From positions 1-64,000 of the forward strand of contig NZ_QHJG01000027.1 in the NCBI RefSeq assembly GCF_003184185.1: a stretch of 64,000 nt of DNA, given 5' to 3'. The DNA is from Legionella qingyii. Lineage in GTDB: Bacteria > Pseudomonadota > Gammaproteobacteria > Legionellales > Legionellaceae. Below, piece by piece: positions 18,753 to 30,194 of this stretch. Below the pieces are notes generated by a model. The model was not told the origin of the DNA. It searched no databases and saw nothing but the letters and a program-made list of their open reading frames with translations. Every line of letters starts with the position of its first letter. Within the stretch, counting starts at the first letter, position 1. Position numbers and translations under genes: made by a program.

Positions 18753-19346
18753 CTATCGATAACACACGATTAATTTAAACGCATTGCACTGATTCCCAAA
18801 GCATAACTCTTGGCTACCGATTGTTTTAGTGGCACTTACTTGGGTTTCTTTCACAAAATGCTTGGCGTGTATATATCCCATACGACTGCAAAAGGAATTT
18901 GCTGCACGTGAACCGCAACCTTGCTTTTGGTCATAGCACCAATCCACACGATAATCATTAAAGCGAGGGGCAGCAAAACTCTTTTCCCGATAATGATAAG
19001 GTTTTGGAGGGGTATGAGATAATCCAGTAGCACAAACTATGGTCATAAAACCATTACAGCGCCAGCCTTTGCAGTTTGAACTGGTTGATAGGTAATGTGT
19101 TAATCCTATATTGTAGGCAATTTCATTATCGCTCGAATAATCGTAACCTAGCATTTGGCAATAACGATCCGCTACGATTTTGCCACATTCCTTACCATCC
19201 ACAGTACAATAATCCAGACGCTCCCCTAGATAAGTAGGATGCCAAAAATTTCGAAAAGCTTTATTGTGCTTTTCATTAGCATTTGAATGACTCGAAAAGG
19301 AACAAAATAAAAAAACTAAAAACATAAAGTAACGAAAATTGCTCAT
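18753..19346 (-). CDS. Secreted cysteine-rich protein with two homologous domains
   Basis: A 197-residue protein with a clear Sec signal peptide (about residues 1-23, hydrophobic core FMFLVFLFCSF, ending SNANE). The mature part is two tandem copies of an about 65-residue unit, residues about 44-105 and 131-195. Each follows the pattern W/Y-C...C-G...A...C-x-x-[ML]-G-Y...C...C-N-[GA]-F...I-V-C, with six cysteines, so three disulfides per unit are likely. I do not recognise the family. Periplasmic, surface or type II-secreted location is inferred. It lies just upstream of fleQ on the same strand, with about 75 bases between. Confidence 0.8.
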   Translation of the reverse strand: MSNFRYFMFLVFLFCSFSSHSNANEKHNKAFRNFWHPTYLGERLDYCTVDGKECGKIVADRYCQMLGYDYSSDNEIAYNIGLTHYLSTSSNCKGWRCNGFMTIVCATGLSHTPPKPYHYREKSFAAPRFNDYRVDWCYDQKQGCGSRAANSFCSRMGYIHAKHFVKETQVSATKTIGSQELCFGNQCNAFKLIVCYR

Positions 19347-19509
19347 TAAAACAATCCTTTAGCGATTATTAAATCATGTTAGCCTATGACGCTTACTGGT
19401 ACAAGAGTAACATATGGTAAATCACTATTGATTTATTAAATGTAGCACATCTAAGTCAATTCATTTTCAAATATTGGCTATTTATGATGATCAAGCTGAA
19501 GGAATTAGC

Positions 19510-21771
<2,262 letters not shown>

Positions 21772-21878
21772 TAAAATTAGCTCACAAATTGAAATAAATA
21801 CAACTTTTGACAACAAAGCTATCTGAGATGAAACAAATGCATCATCCAATATTCTGTTATTCCAAATAAAAAAGAAAA

Positions 21879-21912
21879 CCCGGGCTCTGGCTCACACCGT
21901 CACCCAGGCTAC
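21879..21912. repeat. Dispersed repeat copy between mlaB and ibaG
   Basis: Inverted copy of the GTAGCCTGGGTGA...CCCGGG family (CCCGGG at 21879-21884, CACCCAGGCTAC at 21901-21912) with a diverged centre. It lies inside the mla-ibaG-murA gene series, so it may be transcribed and form a hairpin. Confidence 0.6.
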
Positions 21913-21978
21913 AATTTATAATCCTAAAAAAGTAACCGCTCTTTAAAAAGTAGGCATTCCTATTAGAACAATCAAATA

Positions 21979-22260
21979 TTACACAGCCTCCAAAATGCCC
22001 TTCACACCGCAAAACTCTACTAAAGATTGAGTTTCGGTAGGCATACCTATAATTTCAAAAAACTTATTGTTTTTTTTACATAATTTTCTAGCTTCGATAA
22101 GCAATGCTAAACCAGCACTATCACAATGCTTTACATCACTTAGATCCAAACTAAATCGGTCACTTTTATCTTCCATCAAAGCCTGATAGAGCTTGGCTCG
22201 CACGACAACTACTGACTTAAATGTCAGATCAACACCAGGTTTAAAATTAGCACTACTCAC
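21979..22260 (-). CDS. mlaB: STAS-domain protein MlaB
   Basis: Cytosolic STAS protein that binds MlaF and regulates the phospholipid ABC transporter MlaFEDB. The 93-residue protein has the STAS core with SLDLSDVKHCDSAGLALLIEARKLCKK, containing the conserved D-S/T-x-G turn. The start codon is GTG at 22260, two bases after the mlaC stop. Although short, the length is normal for MlaB. Its position in the operon supports the name. Confidence 0.93.
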   Translation of the reverse strand: MSSANFKPGVDLTFKSVVVVRAKLYQALMEDKSDRFSLDLSDVKHCDSAGLALLIEARKLCKKNNKFFEIIGMPTETQSLVEFCGVKGILEAV

Positions 22261-22262
22261 AA

Positions 22263-22874
22263 TTAGGAAGTCCTTTTAAGTTGTTTTTGATCCATTAACT
22301 TGATGACTTCGTCAATACTGGAATTTTGTAATGCGGCAGCAAACTGCGAACGGAAACTTTGCAACAGGCTAACCCCTTCAACACTAAGATCATAGATCTT
22401 CCACTGACCATTTTTAGCAACAAGACTATAAGACAATGGAATATTTTGACCTTCAGCACGAATAATAATACTGTTAACACGCAAAAATCGAGAGTTCAAA
22501 GAGCCTCTTAAAGGTAAAAATTGTATGCTTTCATTAGTGTATTGTGACAAAGGACTGGAATAAGTACGAATTACCAAGCGCGTAAACGCTTTAGAAAATT
22601 GCGCTCTTTGCGAATTCGTTGCCTTGGTCCAAGCTTGTCTTCCCAAAACAGAACGTGACATACCTGCGACATCAACAATAGGAAGCAAATTTGTTTCTAC
22701 AGCGTGATAAATAATATTCGGATTGCTTTTCAAGTTGTCCTTATTTTCCTTTAGAGTAGCAATGATGTTGTTGGCAGTTTGCTCTAACATCGGAATAGGA
22801 GAATTTTGTGATGCATTCATTATCGGAGATAAAATCACACTGGCAACTAATAAAATTGTTTTTATTATTCTCAT
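22263..22874 (-). CDS. mlaC: Phospholipid-binding protein MlaC
   Basis: Periplasmic shuttle carrying phospholipid between the outer-membrane MlaA complex and inner-membrane MlaFEDB. The 203-residue protein has a signal peptide (about residues 1-21, ending MNA) and the Tol_Tol_Ttg2 family features: VDVAGMSRSVLGRQAW, FTRLVIRTYSSPLSQY and WKIYDLSVEGVSLLQSFRSQF. Length matches MlaC (about 210). Follows mlaD by nine bases. Confidence 0.96.
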   Translation of the reverse strand: MRIIKTILLVASVILSPIMNASQNSPIPMLEQTANNIIATLKENKDNLKSNPNIIYHAVETNLLPIVDVAGMSRSVLGRQAWTKATNSQRAQFSKAFTRLVIRTYSSPLSQYTNESIQFLPLRGSLNSRFLRVNSIIIRAEGQNIPLSYSLVAKNGQWKIYDLSVEGVSLLQSFRSQFAAALQNSSIDEVIKLMDQKQLKRTS

Positions 22875-22883
22875 GTTCTGACC

Positions 22884-23360
22884 TTATTTTTTAATGTTAA
22901 ATAGTAGTTGACCAATTAAATTTTCTAGAATAATTGCCTCTTGAGTCTTTCCAATCACGTCTCCATTTTGCAAATAAGGATGTTCTTTATCCCCTTCATC
23001 CTCAAAGCCTGGAACAATACTAATATAATTGGAACCAAGCAACCCTTCAGTCAAAATGCGTGCGGAAGCATCGTCATACGGTATTTTTTTATCACTTCGC
23101 AAACGCATAGTTACCTTTGCATTAAGCTCTCCTGGCTGTAACTCGATATGGGTTACTTCTCCAATCTTAACTCCTGCTACAGTAACAGGTGCCCGCACTT
23201 TTAAGCCACCAATATCGGTAAAATCAGCCGTTACATCATAACTGTCATGAGATCCAAAACTAGAAAAATTACTTACTTTCATTGTCATGACCAGCAAAGC
23301 CAATATACCAAGCAACATAAATAGGCCAACACTAAAATCTACGTAACGTTGCTTACTCAT
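22884..23360 (-). CDS. mlaD: Phospholipid transport MCE protein MlaD
   Basis: Inner-membrane-anchored MCE protein whose hexamer forms the periplasmic ring of MlaFEDB. The 158-residue protein has one N-terminal membrane helix (about residues 8-28) and one MCE domain (YDVTADFTDIGGLKVRAPVTVAGVKIG to GLLGSNYISIVPG). It ends at IGQLLFNIKK, the hydrophobic C-terminal helix that lines the channel. Slightly shorter than E. coli MlaD (183). It starts directly after the mlaE stop. Confidence 0.96.
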   Translation of the reverse strand: MSKQRYVDFSVGLFMLLGILALLVMTMKVSNFSSFGSHDSYDVTADFTDIGGLKVRAPVTVAGVKIGEVTHIELQPGELNAKVTMRLRSDKKIPYDDASARILTEGLLGSNYISIVPGFEDEGDKEHPYLQNGDVIGKTQEAIILENLIGQLLFNIKK

Positions 23361-24143
23361 TTACCAATCTCCAATCATCATTGCGGTCAACAAAAAATCA
23401 AGTCCTAATACAGCAAGCGATGAATAAACTACTGTTTTAGTCGTCGCTTGACTAATACCTTCTGCAGTAGGCACACATTCAAAACCCTGGAATACAGAAA
23501 TCCAGGTTACAACAAAAGCAAAAACCAAACTTTTAATGATACCACTGAGTACGTCGATTCGGAAATCCACAGCTGCTTGCATATTGGACCAGAAACTTCC
23601 TGCATCAACACCTAACCAGTGAACACCAATAAAATAACCACCAAAAATAGCAACAGCAGAAAAAATCAATGCCAAAAGAGGTAATGTAATAAAACCCGCT
23701 ATAAAACGAGGATAAATAACTCTTCCTAAAGGATCAACTCCCATCATATCCATACTTGATAATTGTTCTGTTGCTTTCATCAAACCAATTTCGGCAGTTA
23801 AAGCTGAACCTGCACGTCCAGCAAACAACAAAGCACTAATTACTGGTCCAAGTTCTCTTGAGATACTTAAGGCTAATAACTGACCCAACTGGCTTGAAGC
23901 GCCAAATTTTTGCAACGTATTATAACCCTGAAGCCCCACAACCATTCCAATAAATAAAGCAGAAACAACAATAATCAAGCACGACAAAACACCAACAAAA
24001 TGGATTTGATAACGCAACAAAGGCCAAAGTTTTGAAATACCCGGGCGTCTGAACAACATAAAAAACAGAAATAAGCCTGAGTTTCCCAAATTTTGTAAAA
24101 CCCGTGAACTACGATTACCCATACGTGTGATGAACTCAAGCAT
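23361..24143 (-). CDS. mlaE: Phospholipid ABC transporter permease MlaE
   Basis: Permease of the MlaFEDB system in the inner membrane. The 260-residue protein has the MlaE core: [54 protein letters not shown] and the final [13 protein letters not shown]. Five to six membrane helices are visible. Its first eight bases overlap the end of mlaF, so the two are coupled. Confidence 0.97.
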   Translation of the reverse strand: MLEFITRMGNRSSRVLQNLGNSGLFLFFMLFRRPGISKLWPLLRYQIHFVGVLSCLIIVVSALFIGMVVGLQGYNTLQKFGASSQLGQLLALSISRELGPVISALLFAGRAGSALTAEIGLMKATEQLSSMDMMGVDPLGRVIYPRFIAGFITLPLLALIFSAVAIFGGYFIGVHWLGVDAGSFWSNMQAAVDFRIDVLSGIIKSLVFAFVVTWISVFQGFECVPTAEGISQATTKTVVYSSLAVLGLDFLLTAMMIGDW

Positions 24144-24933
24144 CTAATAGCTCCTCTATATACGCTCTGGCAGGATAATGAAAAGGAACAACCCCATCCG
24201 CTTCTCCATGCATAAATTGTCTGATCTGAGGCTCAGATGATTGAATGAGTTCATTCGGAGTTCCTTGGCCTATGATTTTTCCACCAGAGATTAGATAAAT
24301 ATAATCTGCTATAGAACAAGTTTCTTCAACGTCGTGGGAGACAATAATTGTGGTTGTATGCAACAACTCATTCAACCTTTTGATCAAACGAACCAAAACA
24401 CCTAAAGAAATAGGGTCTTGTCCGGTAAATGGTTCATCATACATCATAAGTTCAGGATCCAAAGCTATGGTGCGTGCTAAAGCAACTCGTCTGGCCATAC
24501 CACCTGACAATTGAGCAGGCATCAAAGTAGCGGCCCCTCGCAACCCTACGGCTTCTAGCTTCATCAATACGATGTCACGCAACATGGACTCATTTAATTG
24601 AGTATGCTCCCGTAAAGGAAAAGCCACATTATCAAACACTGATAGATGGGTAAATAAAGCAGAACTCTGAAAAAGCAAGCCCATGTTTCGCCTAGCCTCA
24701 TACAAAGCCTTGCGAGATAATTGATGTATGTCTTGACCATTGACTTGAATACAGCCACTGTCAGGTCTTAGCTGAGCACCAATTAACTGCAATAAAGTAG
24801 TTTTTCCAGAACCACTTGGCCCCATAATTGCGGTAATTTTGCCACGCTGAACCAGCATATCAATACCATTGAATATGCAACGGCTCTCGCGAGTGAAGAT
24901 TAAATTTTTTATTTCAACCCAATTTTCAGGCAT
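24136..24933 (-). CDS. mlaF: Phospholipid ABC transporter ATPase MlaF
   Basis: ABC ATPase of the Mla system. Motifs: Walker [11 protein letters not shown]-loop [21 protein letters not shown], signature [17 protein letters not shown], Walker [14 protein letters not shown] and the H-loop VSHD. I start at the ATG at 24933 ([11 protein letters not shown]; 265 residues). The frame continues to 24987, but that extension runs into the nested palindrome between 24976 and 25126 and encodes a hydrophobic stretch not found in ABC ATPases. First gene of mlaFEDCB-ibaG-murA-nif3. Confidence 0.95.
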   Translation of the reverse strand: MPENWVEIKNLIFTRESRCIFNGIDMLVQRGKITAIMGPSGSGKTTLLQLIGAQLRPDSGCIQVNGQDIHQLSRKALYEARRNMGLLFQSSALFTHLSVFDNVAFPLREHTQLNESMLRDIVLMKLEAVGLRGAATLMPAQLSGGMARRVALARTIALDPELMMYDEPFTGQDPISLGVLVRLIKRLNELLHTTTIIVSHDVEETCSIADYIYLISGGKIIGQGTPNELIQSSEPQIRQFMHGEADGVVPFHYPARAYIEELLDA

Positions 24934-24975
24934 GCTCTGTTTTCCGGTTATAGCCAAAAGTAGAAGTATACCCAA

Positions 24976-25126
24976 GATACTCTCCAAAATGCTAGGTTTT
25001 TAGGGGGCTTGATTTTTTCGCTCAGGATACTTTTTAAGGATGAATAATAGCCAAGTTTTTTGCGAATATTTAAAAAGCATCCTGAGCAAAAAAAGCAACA
25101 AACTAAAATTAACATTTTGGAGTATC
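24976..25126. repeat. Nested palindrome, possible MITE, between mlaF and kdsD
   Basis: Two nested inverted repeats share a centre. The outer arms are GATACTCTCCAAAATG (24976-24991) and CATTTTGGAGTATC (25113-25126), complementary apart from a two-base bulge. The inner arms are GCTCAGGATACTTTTTA (25020-25036) and TAAAAAGCATCCTGAGC (25071-25087), 16 of 17 pairs with a 34-base loop. The stretches between outer and inner arms are also partly complementary. Such symmetry over about 150 bases suggests a non-autonomous inserted element or a very large hairpin; no coding frame inside. Confidence 0.6.
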
Positions 25127-25230
25127 CTGATAATTTATACTGGACCGTAAAAAAATTGAGCGATTTAATCCTATTTATTCAAATGTTTTTTTGTTAGAAT
25201 GGAAAATAAGTAAAAAACATCAAATAGCCT

Positions 25231-26193
25231 ATGAATTTTTGTACACTTGGACTTGCTGTTATTGAAACTGAAGCACAAGCTGTCTTTGAATTAACCCAGC
25301 GAATTGATAGCCGGTTTGAAAAAGCCTGTGAACTATTGCTCTCCTGTAACGGGCGGATCGTAGTTACTGGTATGGGAAAATCCGGTCATATAGCGAATAA
25401 AATCGCGGCAACTCTATCAAGTACAGGAAGCCCTTCGTTTTTTATGCACCCGGGCGAAGCAAGTCACGGGGATCTGGGAATGATTACCCGCCAAGATATC
25501 GTAATTGCCATTTCTCACTCAGGTAATACATTAGAGTTAGTCACATTACTTCCTTTGCTAAAAAGACTGGAAGTTCCTTTGATTACCCTAACTGGAAATT
25601 CTGAGTCGACTTTAGCAAAAGCAGCCGATGTTAACTTGGATGTTAGTATCAAGCAAGAAGCCTGCCCTCTTGGCCTTGCCCCAACAACCAGTACTACCGT
25701 AGCCTTAGTTATGGGCGATGCACTAGCAATTGCACTTTTGCAAGCGCGAGGTTTTAATGAGGAAGACTTTGCTTTATCACATCCTGGAGGCTCTTTAGGC
25801 AAACGACTTTTGCTGCGTATTGACGAACTCTGTCACCAAGGAGCACAGCTACCGCTTATTCATGAAAATGCAACAGTCAGTGAAGCGCTAATTGAAGTAA
25901 CTGATAAAAAATTGGGTATGACTTGCGTCATTAATAACAAAGGGCATCTTGTTGGGGTCTATACAGATGGTGACATTCGACGCACTCTAACACGCCAATA
26001 TGATATTAATACGACGCCAATAAAAGAAGTCATGACTCGCGATGCCCGTACGATTCCCATGGGAATGCTTGCGGCTGAAGCTTTGACTATTATGCAAAAA
26101 CACAGTATCACTTCATTAATCGTCGTTGAGGAAGATAAACGGCCTATAGCTGTTCTTCATCTTCATGATTTATTAAAAGCGGGTGTTTTCTAA
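25231..26193 (+). CDS. kdsD: Arabinose-5-phosphate isomerase
   Basis: Converts ribulose-5-phosphate to arabinose-5-phosphate, the first step to Kdo for LPS. The 320-residue protein has an N-terminal SIS domain (GRIVVTGMGKSGHIANKIAATLSSTG; HPGEASHGDLGMI; ISHSGNT; LAPTTSTTVALVMGDALA) and two C-terminal CBS domains (about 205-320). Length agrees with KdsD/KpsF. It begins the kdsD-kdsC-lptC-lptA-lptB operon, divergent from mlaF. An extended -10-like TGTTAGAAT ends at 25200, 30 bases before the start. Confidence 0.96.
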   Translation: MNFCTLGLAVIETEAQAVFELTQRIDSRFEKACELLLSCNGRIVVTGMGKSGHIANKIAATLSSTGSPSFFMHPGEASHGDLGMITRQDIVIAISHSGNTLELVTLLPLLKRLEVPLITLTGNSESTLAKAADVNLDVSIKQEACPLGLAPTTSTTVALVMGDALAIALLQARGFNEEDFALSHPGGSLGKRLLLRIDELCHQGAQLPLIHENATVSEALIEVTDKKLGMTCVINNKGHLVGVYTDGDIRRTLTRQYDINTTPIKEVMTRDARTIPMGMLAAEALTIMQKHSITSLIVVEEDKRPIAVLHLHDLLKAGVF

Positions 26194-26718
26194 ATGAATA
26201 AATTAATTGAGCGAGCCAAGAACATTAAATGCCTCATCTGTGACTTAGATGGCGTTCTTACTGATGGTCTCTTATATATCGATAACCACTTTAATGAACT
26301 GAAAACATTCCATATTCATGACGGAGTGGGTTTAAAATTACTTATGACTGCAGGAATTGAGGTCGCCGTTATTACTGGTTCGCGTAATGCAGTAGTAGAT
26401 CATAGAATGCAACAATTAGGTATTATTCATTACTATAAAGATCAATTAGATAAGCAAGAGACTTACAAGCAACTTAAAAGTAAACTAAATCTCCAGGATG
26501 AACACTTTGCTTATATTGGTGATGATGTGCCGGATGCTCCAATTATGCGGCAAGTTGGTCTTAGTGTTGCCGTTGCCAATGCTGTACATCAAATTAAAGA
26601 AATTGCCATGTGGCAGACAACACTGTCTGGAGGCCGTGGAGCGGTACGTGAGTTATGTGACCTTATTCTTAATGCACAGAATAAGATGGATTCAGCTATA
26701 GCAGGTTATCTAAAATAA
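26194..26718 (+). CDS. kdsC: Kdo-8-phosphate phosphatase
   Basis: HAD-family phosphatase (C0 subclass) that makes free Kdo from Kdo-8-phosphate. The 174-residue protein has motif I CDLDGVLTDG, motif II VITGSR and motif III YIGDDVPDAPIM, plus the family ending SGGRGAVRELCDLIL. Its ATG directly follows the kdsD stop (TAAATG), and its stop overlaps the lptC start. Confidence 0.97.
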   Translation: MNKLIERAKNIKCLICDLDGVLTDGLLYIDNHFNELKTFHIHDGVGLKLLMTAGIEVAVITGSRNAVVDHRMQQLGIIHYYKDQLDKQETYKQLKSKLNLQDEHFAYIGDDVPDAPIMRQVGLSVAVANAVHQIKEIAMWQTTLSGGRGAVRELCDLILNAQNKMDSAIAGYLK

Positions 26719-27284
26719 TGAATGCGACAAAACAATTCGTATGGCTGTTTTTTACTTTGATTATCCTGGCGTGTTCAGGATGGTATTACAGCCACTCTGC
26801 AATAAGAATTCGCTTGGATAGTGAAACCCTGGCTAATTCAGTAGACATTACTATTTCTAACGTTACAGTACGTCAGTATAATCAACAAGGGACACTTGCC
26901 AATGTGCTTACCTCTCCATTCATGCAGCATATTCAAAAAGGTAATGTCTATTTATTACAAAATCCACATATTATTGTAAGCCAAGAAGAACAGCCTCCCT
27001 GGGATATCAGCTCACTCAAGGCCAAATCATTTGAAGGTGGTAAACAAATCACGTTTACTGGCAATGTTGTTGTGCGTCAAAAAAAAGGAACGCAAGAAAG
27101 TACTTTAAAAACAGAAGAAGTAATCTACTTCCCTAAAGAAAAGAGGGCAAGTTCTGATTTGCTCGTAACATACGAACAACCAGGTAACGTTGTTCAGTCT
27201 ACCGGAATGAATGCTTACCTCGATGAAAAAAGAGTAGAGTTATTGCACCAAGCAAGAGGAAGTTATGTTCCAGCGAATGGTTAA
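26718..27284 (+). CDS. lptC: LPS export protein LptC
   Basis: Bitopic inner-membrane protein of the LptBFGC complex, which hands LPS from the transporter to LptA. The 188-residue protein has an N-terminal membrane anchor (about residues 8-24) and a periplasmic beta-jellyroll (SNVTVRQYNQQGTLANVLTSP; QITFTGNVVVRQ; SSDLLVTYEQPGNVVQSTGMNAYLDE). Sequence conservation in this family is low, but operon position and length are decisive. It overlaps lptA by 20 bases. Confidence 0.94.
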   Translation: MNATKQFVWLFFTLIILACSGWYYSHSAIRIRLDSETLANSVDITISNVTVRQYNQQGTLANVLTSPFMQHIQKGNVYLLQNPHIIVSQEEQPPWDISSLKAKSFEGGKQITFTGNVVVRQKKGTQESTLKTEEVIYFPKEKRASSDLLVTYEQPGNVVQSTGMNAYLDEKRVELLHQARGSYVPANG

Positions 27285-27774
27285 CTACAGTTTGCTTCTT
27301 TTTTTCTTGTTCACTTCTTCTGCATTTGCCCTAGCAGAAGATAAAGAAAAAGTAATGCATGTAATGGCAGACTCAGCTGATTTAAGCCAACAAGAGCATA
27401 AAGGAATCTATATTGGCAATGTTGAATTGGTGCAAGGAACAACAAATCTACAAGCCTCTAAAGCGGTGACTATAGGAAATGAAAAAAATCAACTAGTTGT
27501 TGCCATAGCCAATGGAACTAAAGAAAAACAGGCGCACTATTGGACAATAACGGATCCTAAAAAACCTCCCGTACATGCTTATGCAGATATCATTCGATAT
27601 TATCCATTACGCCATTTAATTGAGTTAATAGGGAATGCTCGAGTAGAACAAGGAAAAAACTCTTTTTCTGCTGCAAAAATAAGTTATGATACTGAGAAAC
27701 AACATGTTCTGTCTCACGGTAATGACAGCCAAAGAATTGTTATTATTTATCACCCAGAAAAGAAACCATCATGA
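27265..27774 (+). CDS. lptA: LPS export periplasmic bridge protein LptA
   Basis: Forms the periplasmic filament that carries LPS to the outer-membrane LptDE. The 169-residue protein has a signal peptide (hydrophobic core [15 protein letters not shown], cleaved near ALAED) and one OstA/LptA domain ([53 protein letters not shown]). AGAGGA sits five to six bases before the ATG at 27265, favouring that start over the internal Met at 27277. Overlaps lptC at the front and lptB by four bases at the end. Confidence 0.95.
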   Translation: MFQRMVNYSLLLFFLFTSSAFALAEDKEKVMHVMADSADLSQQEHKGIYIGNVELVQGTTNLQASKAVTIGNEKNQLVVAIANGTKEKQAHYWTITDPKKPPVHAYADIIRYYPLRHLIELIGNARVEQGKNSFSAAKISYDTEKQHVLSHGNDSQRIVIIYHPEKKPS

Positions 27775-28496
27775 GTATACTGGAAGCGCGAAATCTAAAA
27801 AAATCATTTAAATCGCGAACCGTGGTTAACGGCATCAGTATCCATATAAAAAATGGCGAGTGCGTTGGTTTGTTAGGCCCTAATGGAGCGGGTAAAACAA
27901 CGTGTTTTTATATGATAGTTGGTTTGCAATCCTGCGATGAAGGTCAAATTCTTCTATCTAACCAAGATATAACACTAAGTGCCATGCATCAAAGAGCGCG
28001 TCTGGGAATTAGCTACCTTCCCCAAGAGGCTTCTGTCTTTCGTAAACTGACTGTTGCAGAAAACATCATGGCTATTTTGGAGCTTAGACCTGATTTAAAC
28101 GAGCAGGCTCGAGAAGAAAAGCTAGATCTTCTGCTTCAAGAGTTTCATATTACACATCTGCATAAAAGTCTTGGTATGTCCTTATCTGGAGGAGAAAGAC
28201 GACGTGTTGAAATTGCGAGAGCCTTAGCTATTGAGCCTTCCTTCATTCTTCTTGATGAACCTTTTGCTGGAGTCGACCCTATTTCGGTTATTGATATCAA
28301 AAAAATCATTCAACATTTATGTAATAAAGGTATTGGCGTTTTAATCACGGATCATAATGTCAGAGAAACCCTGGATATTTGTGAGCGAGCTTATATCGTC
28401 AGCCAAGGAAAAATATTGTGTGAAGGAACCCCTGAGATTATACTGGCCAACCAACAAGTTAGGGCCGTTTATTTAGGCGAGGATTTCACCTTATAA
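27771..28496 (+). CDS. lptB: LPS export ABC ATPase LptB
   Basis: Cytosolic ATPase powering LPS extraction by LptFG. The 241-residue protein has Walker [11 protein letters not shown]-loop [14 protein letters not shown], signature [15 protein letters not shown], Walker [14 protein letters not shown] and the switch TDHNV, matching the highly conserved LptB. Start overlaps lptA as ATGA. In many gammaproteobacteria rpoN follows; here the trp genes do, across a repeat-bearing gap. Confidence 0.98.
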   Translation: MSILEARNLKKSFKSRTVVNGISIHIKNGECVGLLGPNGAGKTTCFYMIVGLQSCDEGQILLSNQDITLSAMHQRARLGISYLPQEASVFRKLTVAENIMAILELRPDLNEQAREEKLDLLLQEFHITHLHKSLGMSLSGGERRRVEIARALAIEPSFILLDEPFAGVDPISVIDIKKIIQHLCNKGIGVLITDHNVRETLDICERAYIVSQGKILCEGTPEIILANQQVRAVYLGEDFTL

Positions 28497-28500
28497 ATAA

Positions 28501-28560
28501 GTACCCTGAGTACAGCGCAGCGGAGCCCAGGAATGTATATTCGGTAAACCCAGGGTTACG
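28501..28560. repeat. Dispersed repeat pair after lptB
   Basis: Degenerate copies of the GTA-CCCTGGGT family face each other: GTACCCTGAG at 28501-28510 and AACCCAGGGTTAC around 28547-28559, with AGCCCAGG in between. Located between lptB and trpG and able to fold into a hairpin, it may also act as the lptB terminator. Confidence 0.55.
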
Positions 28561-28603
28561 TTTTGCACCCAAGCGACGTCACCAACCAATATTTTGATTT
28601 AAC

Positions 28604-29182
28604 ATGCTGCTCATTATTGATAATTATGATTCATTCACCTACAACCTAGTGCAATATTTCCAATGCCTCAATCAAGAAGTATTAGTTTATACCCATGATC
28701 AAATCAGTATAAGCCAGATAAAAAAACTAGGTCCTCAATACTTGGTCATCTCACCAGGCCCAAAAGCTCCAAATGATGCAGGTATTTCCATGGAAGCAAT
28801 ACATACTTTTTATTCTACTATTCCTATTTTAGGTATTTGTCTTGGACATCAAAGCATTGCTCAAGTTTTTGGCGGTCGAATAATACCCGCCTCAGAAATA
28901 ATGCATGGAAGAACATCAACTATAGAACATAATCAACAAAGAATTTTTAAAAGCATCCCGAATCATTTCAAAGCAACTCGTTATCATTCTTTGATGGTTG
29001 AAAAACAAAGCCTTCCAGAGTGCTTCGCAATTGACGCATGGACAAATGATACAATTATGGCAATATCACATCGTCAATATCCTGTTTTTGGTCTACAATT
29101 CCACCCAGAGGCAATATTAAGCCAATATGGACTGCAATTATTAGAGAATTTCTTAAAATATGAAACCCAATGTTCTGTTTGA
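28604..29182 (+). CDS. trpG: Anthranilate synthase component II / PabA-type amidotransferase
   Basis: Class I glutamine amidotransferase that provides ammonia to the TrpE (or PabB) subunit. The 192-residue protein has the oxyanion loop SPGPKAPNDAG, the nucleophile Cys79 in GICLGHQSI, and the catalytic His-Glu pair in FGLQFHPEAI. Similar subunits serve tryptophan and folate; being followed by trpD and trpC argues for anthranilate synthesis, possibly shared. No trpE lies in the window. It overlaps trpD by 23 bases. Confidence 0.93.
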   Translation: MLLIIDNYDSFTYNLVQYFQCLNQEVLVYTHDQISISQIKKLGPQYLVISPGPKAPNDAGISMEAIHTFYSTIPILGICLGHQSIAQVFGGRIIPASEIMHGRTSTIEHNQQRIFKSIPNHFKATRYHSLMVEKQSLPECFAIDAWTNDTIMAISHRQYPVFGLQFHPEAILSQYGLQLLENFLKYETQCSV

Positions 29183-30194
29183 GCACTTAATCGCGAAAAA
29201 AAATTTAAAACCTGAACAAATGCAAGCCGTGATTCACGCGTGTATGTCAGGCCAATATAATGATATACAAATCGCGACTTTTTTAGCACTCATGCGCATG
29301 AAAGGTGAAACTACTGAAGAGTTAATTGCTGCAGCAGAAGTTATGCAGAAATTAGCCCATCCAATCGATTTAGGATCCAACTTAATTGATATCGTTGGGA
29401 CAGGCGGAGATGGCAAAAATACATTTAACGTTTCTACAGCATGTAGTTTTGTGGTAGCAGCAGCAGGATTCCAAGTTGCAAAACACGGTAATCGCTCTGT
29501 TTCTAGTCGTAGTGGAAGTGCTGATTTATTAGAACAAGCAGGTTTTATATTAAGCCTTTCCGATCAGCATATACAGACCTGTATCGAACAATGTGGCCTG
29601 GCATTTTTATTTGCGCCTCACTACCACCCTGCCATGCAACATGCACGTGCAGCACGACAACAACTAGGCATTAGAACCTTGTTCAACTTACTTGGCCCTT
29701 TAATCAATCCTGCTCGAGTAAAAAAGCAAGTAGTTGGTGTATTTTCAAAAGATTGGCAAAAACCTTTAGCTTCTGTTCTTGCTCACTTGGGAAGTGAACG
29801 AGCTTTAGTAGTATGTTCTCAAGATGGATTAGATGAAATCAGTATTGCCGCACCTACAGATGTTATTGAGTATCGAGAAGGATCCTTCGATCATTGGATA
29901 ATTAATCCAGAAGACTATGGGATCAAACATCACTCTTTAGAAGAAGTTATTGTTGATTCCCCCACTCAAAGTTTAGAAATGATTCAGGCGGTGTTCTCCG
30001 GAGAACAAGGAGCCGCTCGTGATATGGTCTTATTAAATTCTGCCGCAGCAATTTACTGCGCTCATGAAAGTATTTCGTTTATTCGTGCATTGGAGCAAGC
30101 TAAAATCGTTATAGACAGTGGAAAAGCCAGCCAATGTTTTACTCAACTTAGTCAACTAACTCAAACTTTAAATAAAGAATCGCATCATGAATAG
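29160..30194 (+). CDS. trpD: Anthranilate phosphoribosyltransferase
   Basis: Joins anthranilate and PRPP in tryptophan biosynthesis. The 344-residue protein has [18 protein letters not shown] (PRPP-binding), [21 protein letters not shown], the [12 protein letters not shown] and [14 protein letters not shown] motifs, and the DGLDEIS metal site. Length is typical for the single-domain enzyme. It overlaps trpG by 23 bases and trpC by eight, so all three are coupled. Confidence 0.98.
   Translation: MKPNVLFEHLIAKKNLKPEQMQAVIHACMSGQYNDIQIATFLALMRMKGETTEELIAAAEVMQKLAHPIDLGSNLIDIVGTGGDGKNTFNVSTACSFVVAAAGFQVAKHGNRSVSSRSGSADLLEQAGFILSLSDQHIQTCIEQCGLAFLFAPHYHPAMQHARAARQQLGIRTLFNLLGPLINPARVKKQVVGVFSKDWQKPLASVLAHLGSERALVVCSQDGLDEISIAAPTDVIEYREGSFDHWIINPEDYGIKHHSLEEVIVDSPTQSLEMIQAVFSGEQGAARDMVLLNSAAAIYCAHESISFIRALEQAKIVIDSGKASQCFTQLSQLTQTLNKESHHE

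Noticed and set aside
24934..24987. Extended N-terminus of mlaF (18 extra residues)
   Set aside because: It runs into the nested palindrome and adds a hydrophobic stretch not found in ABC ATPases.
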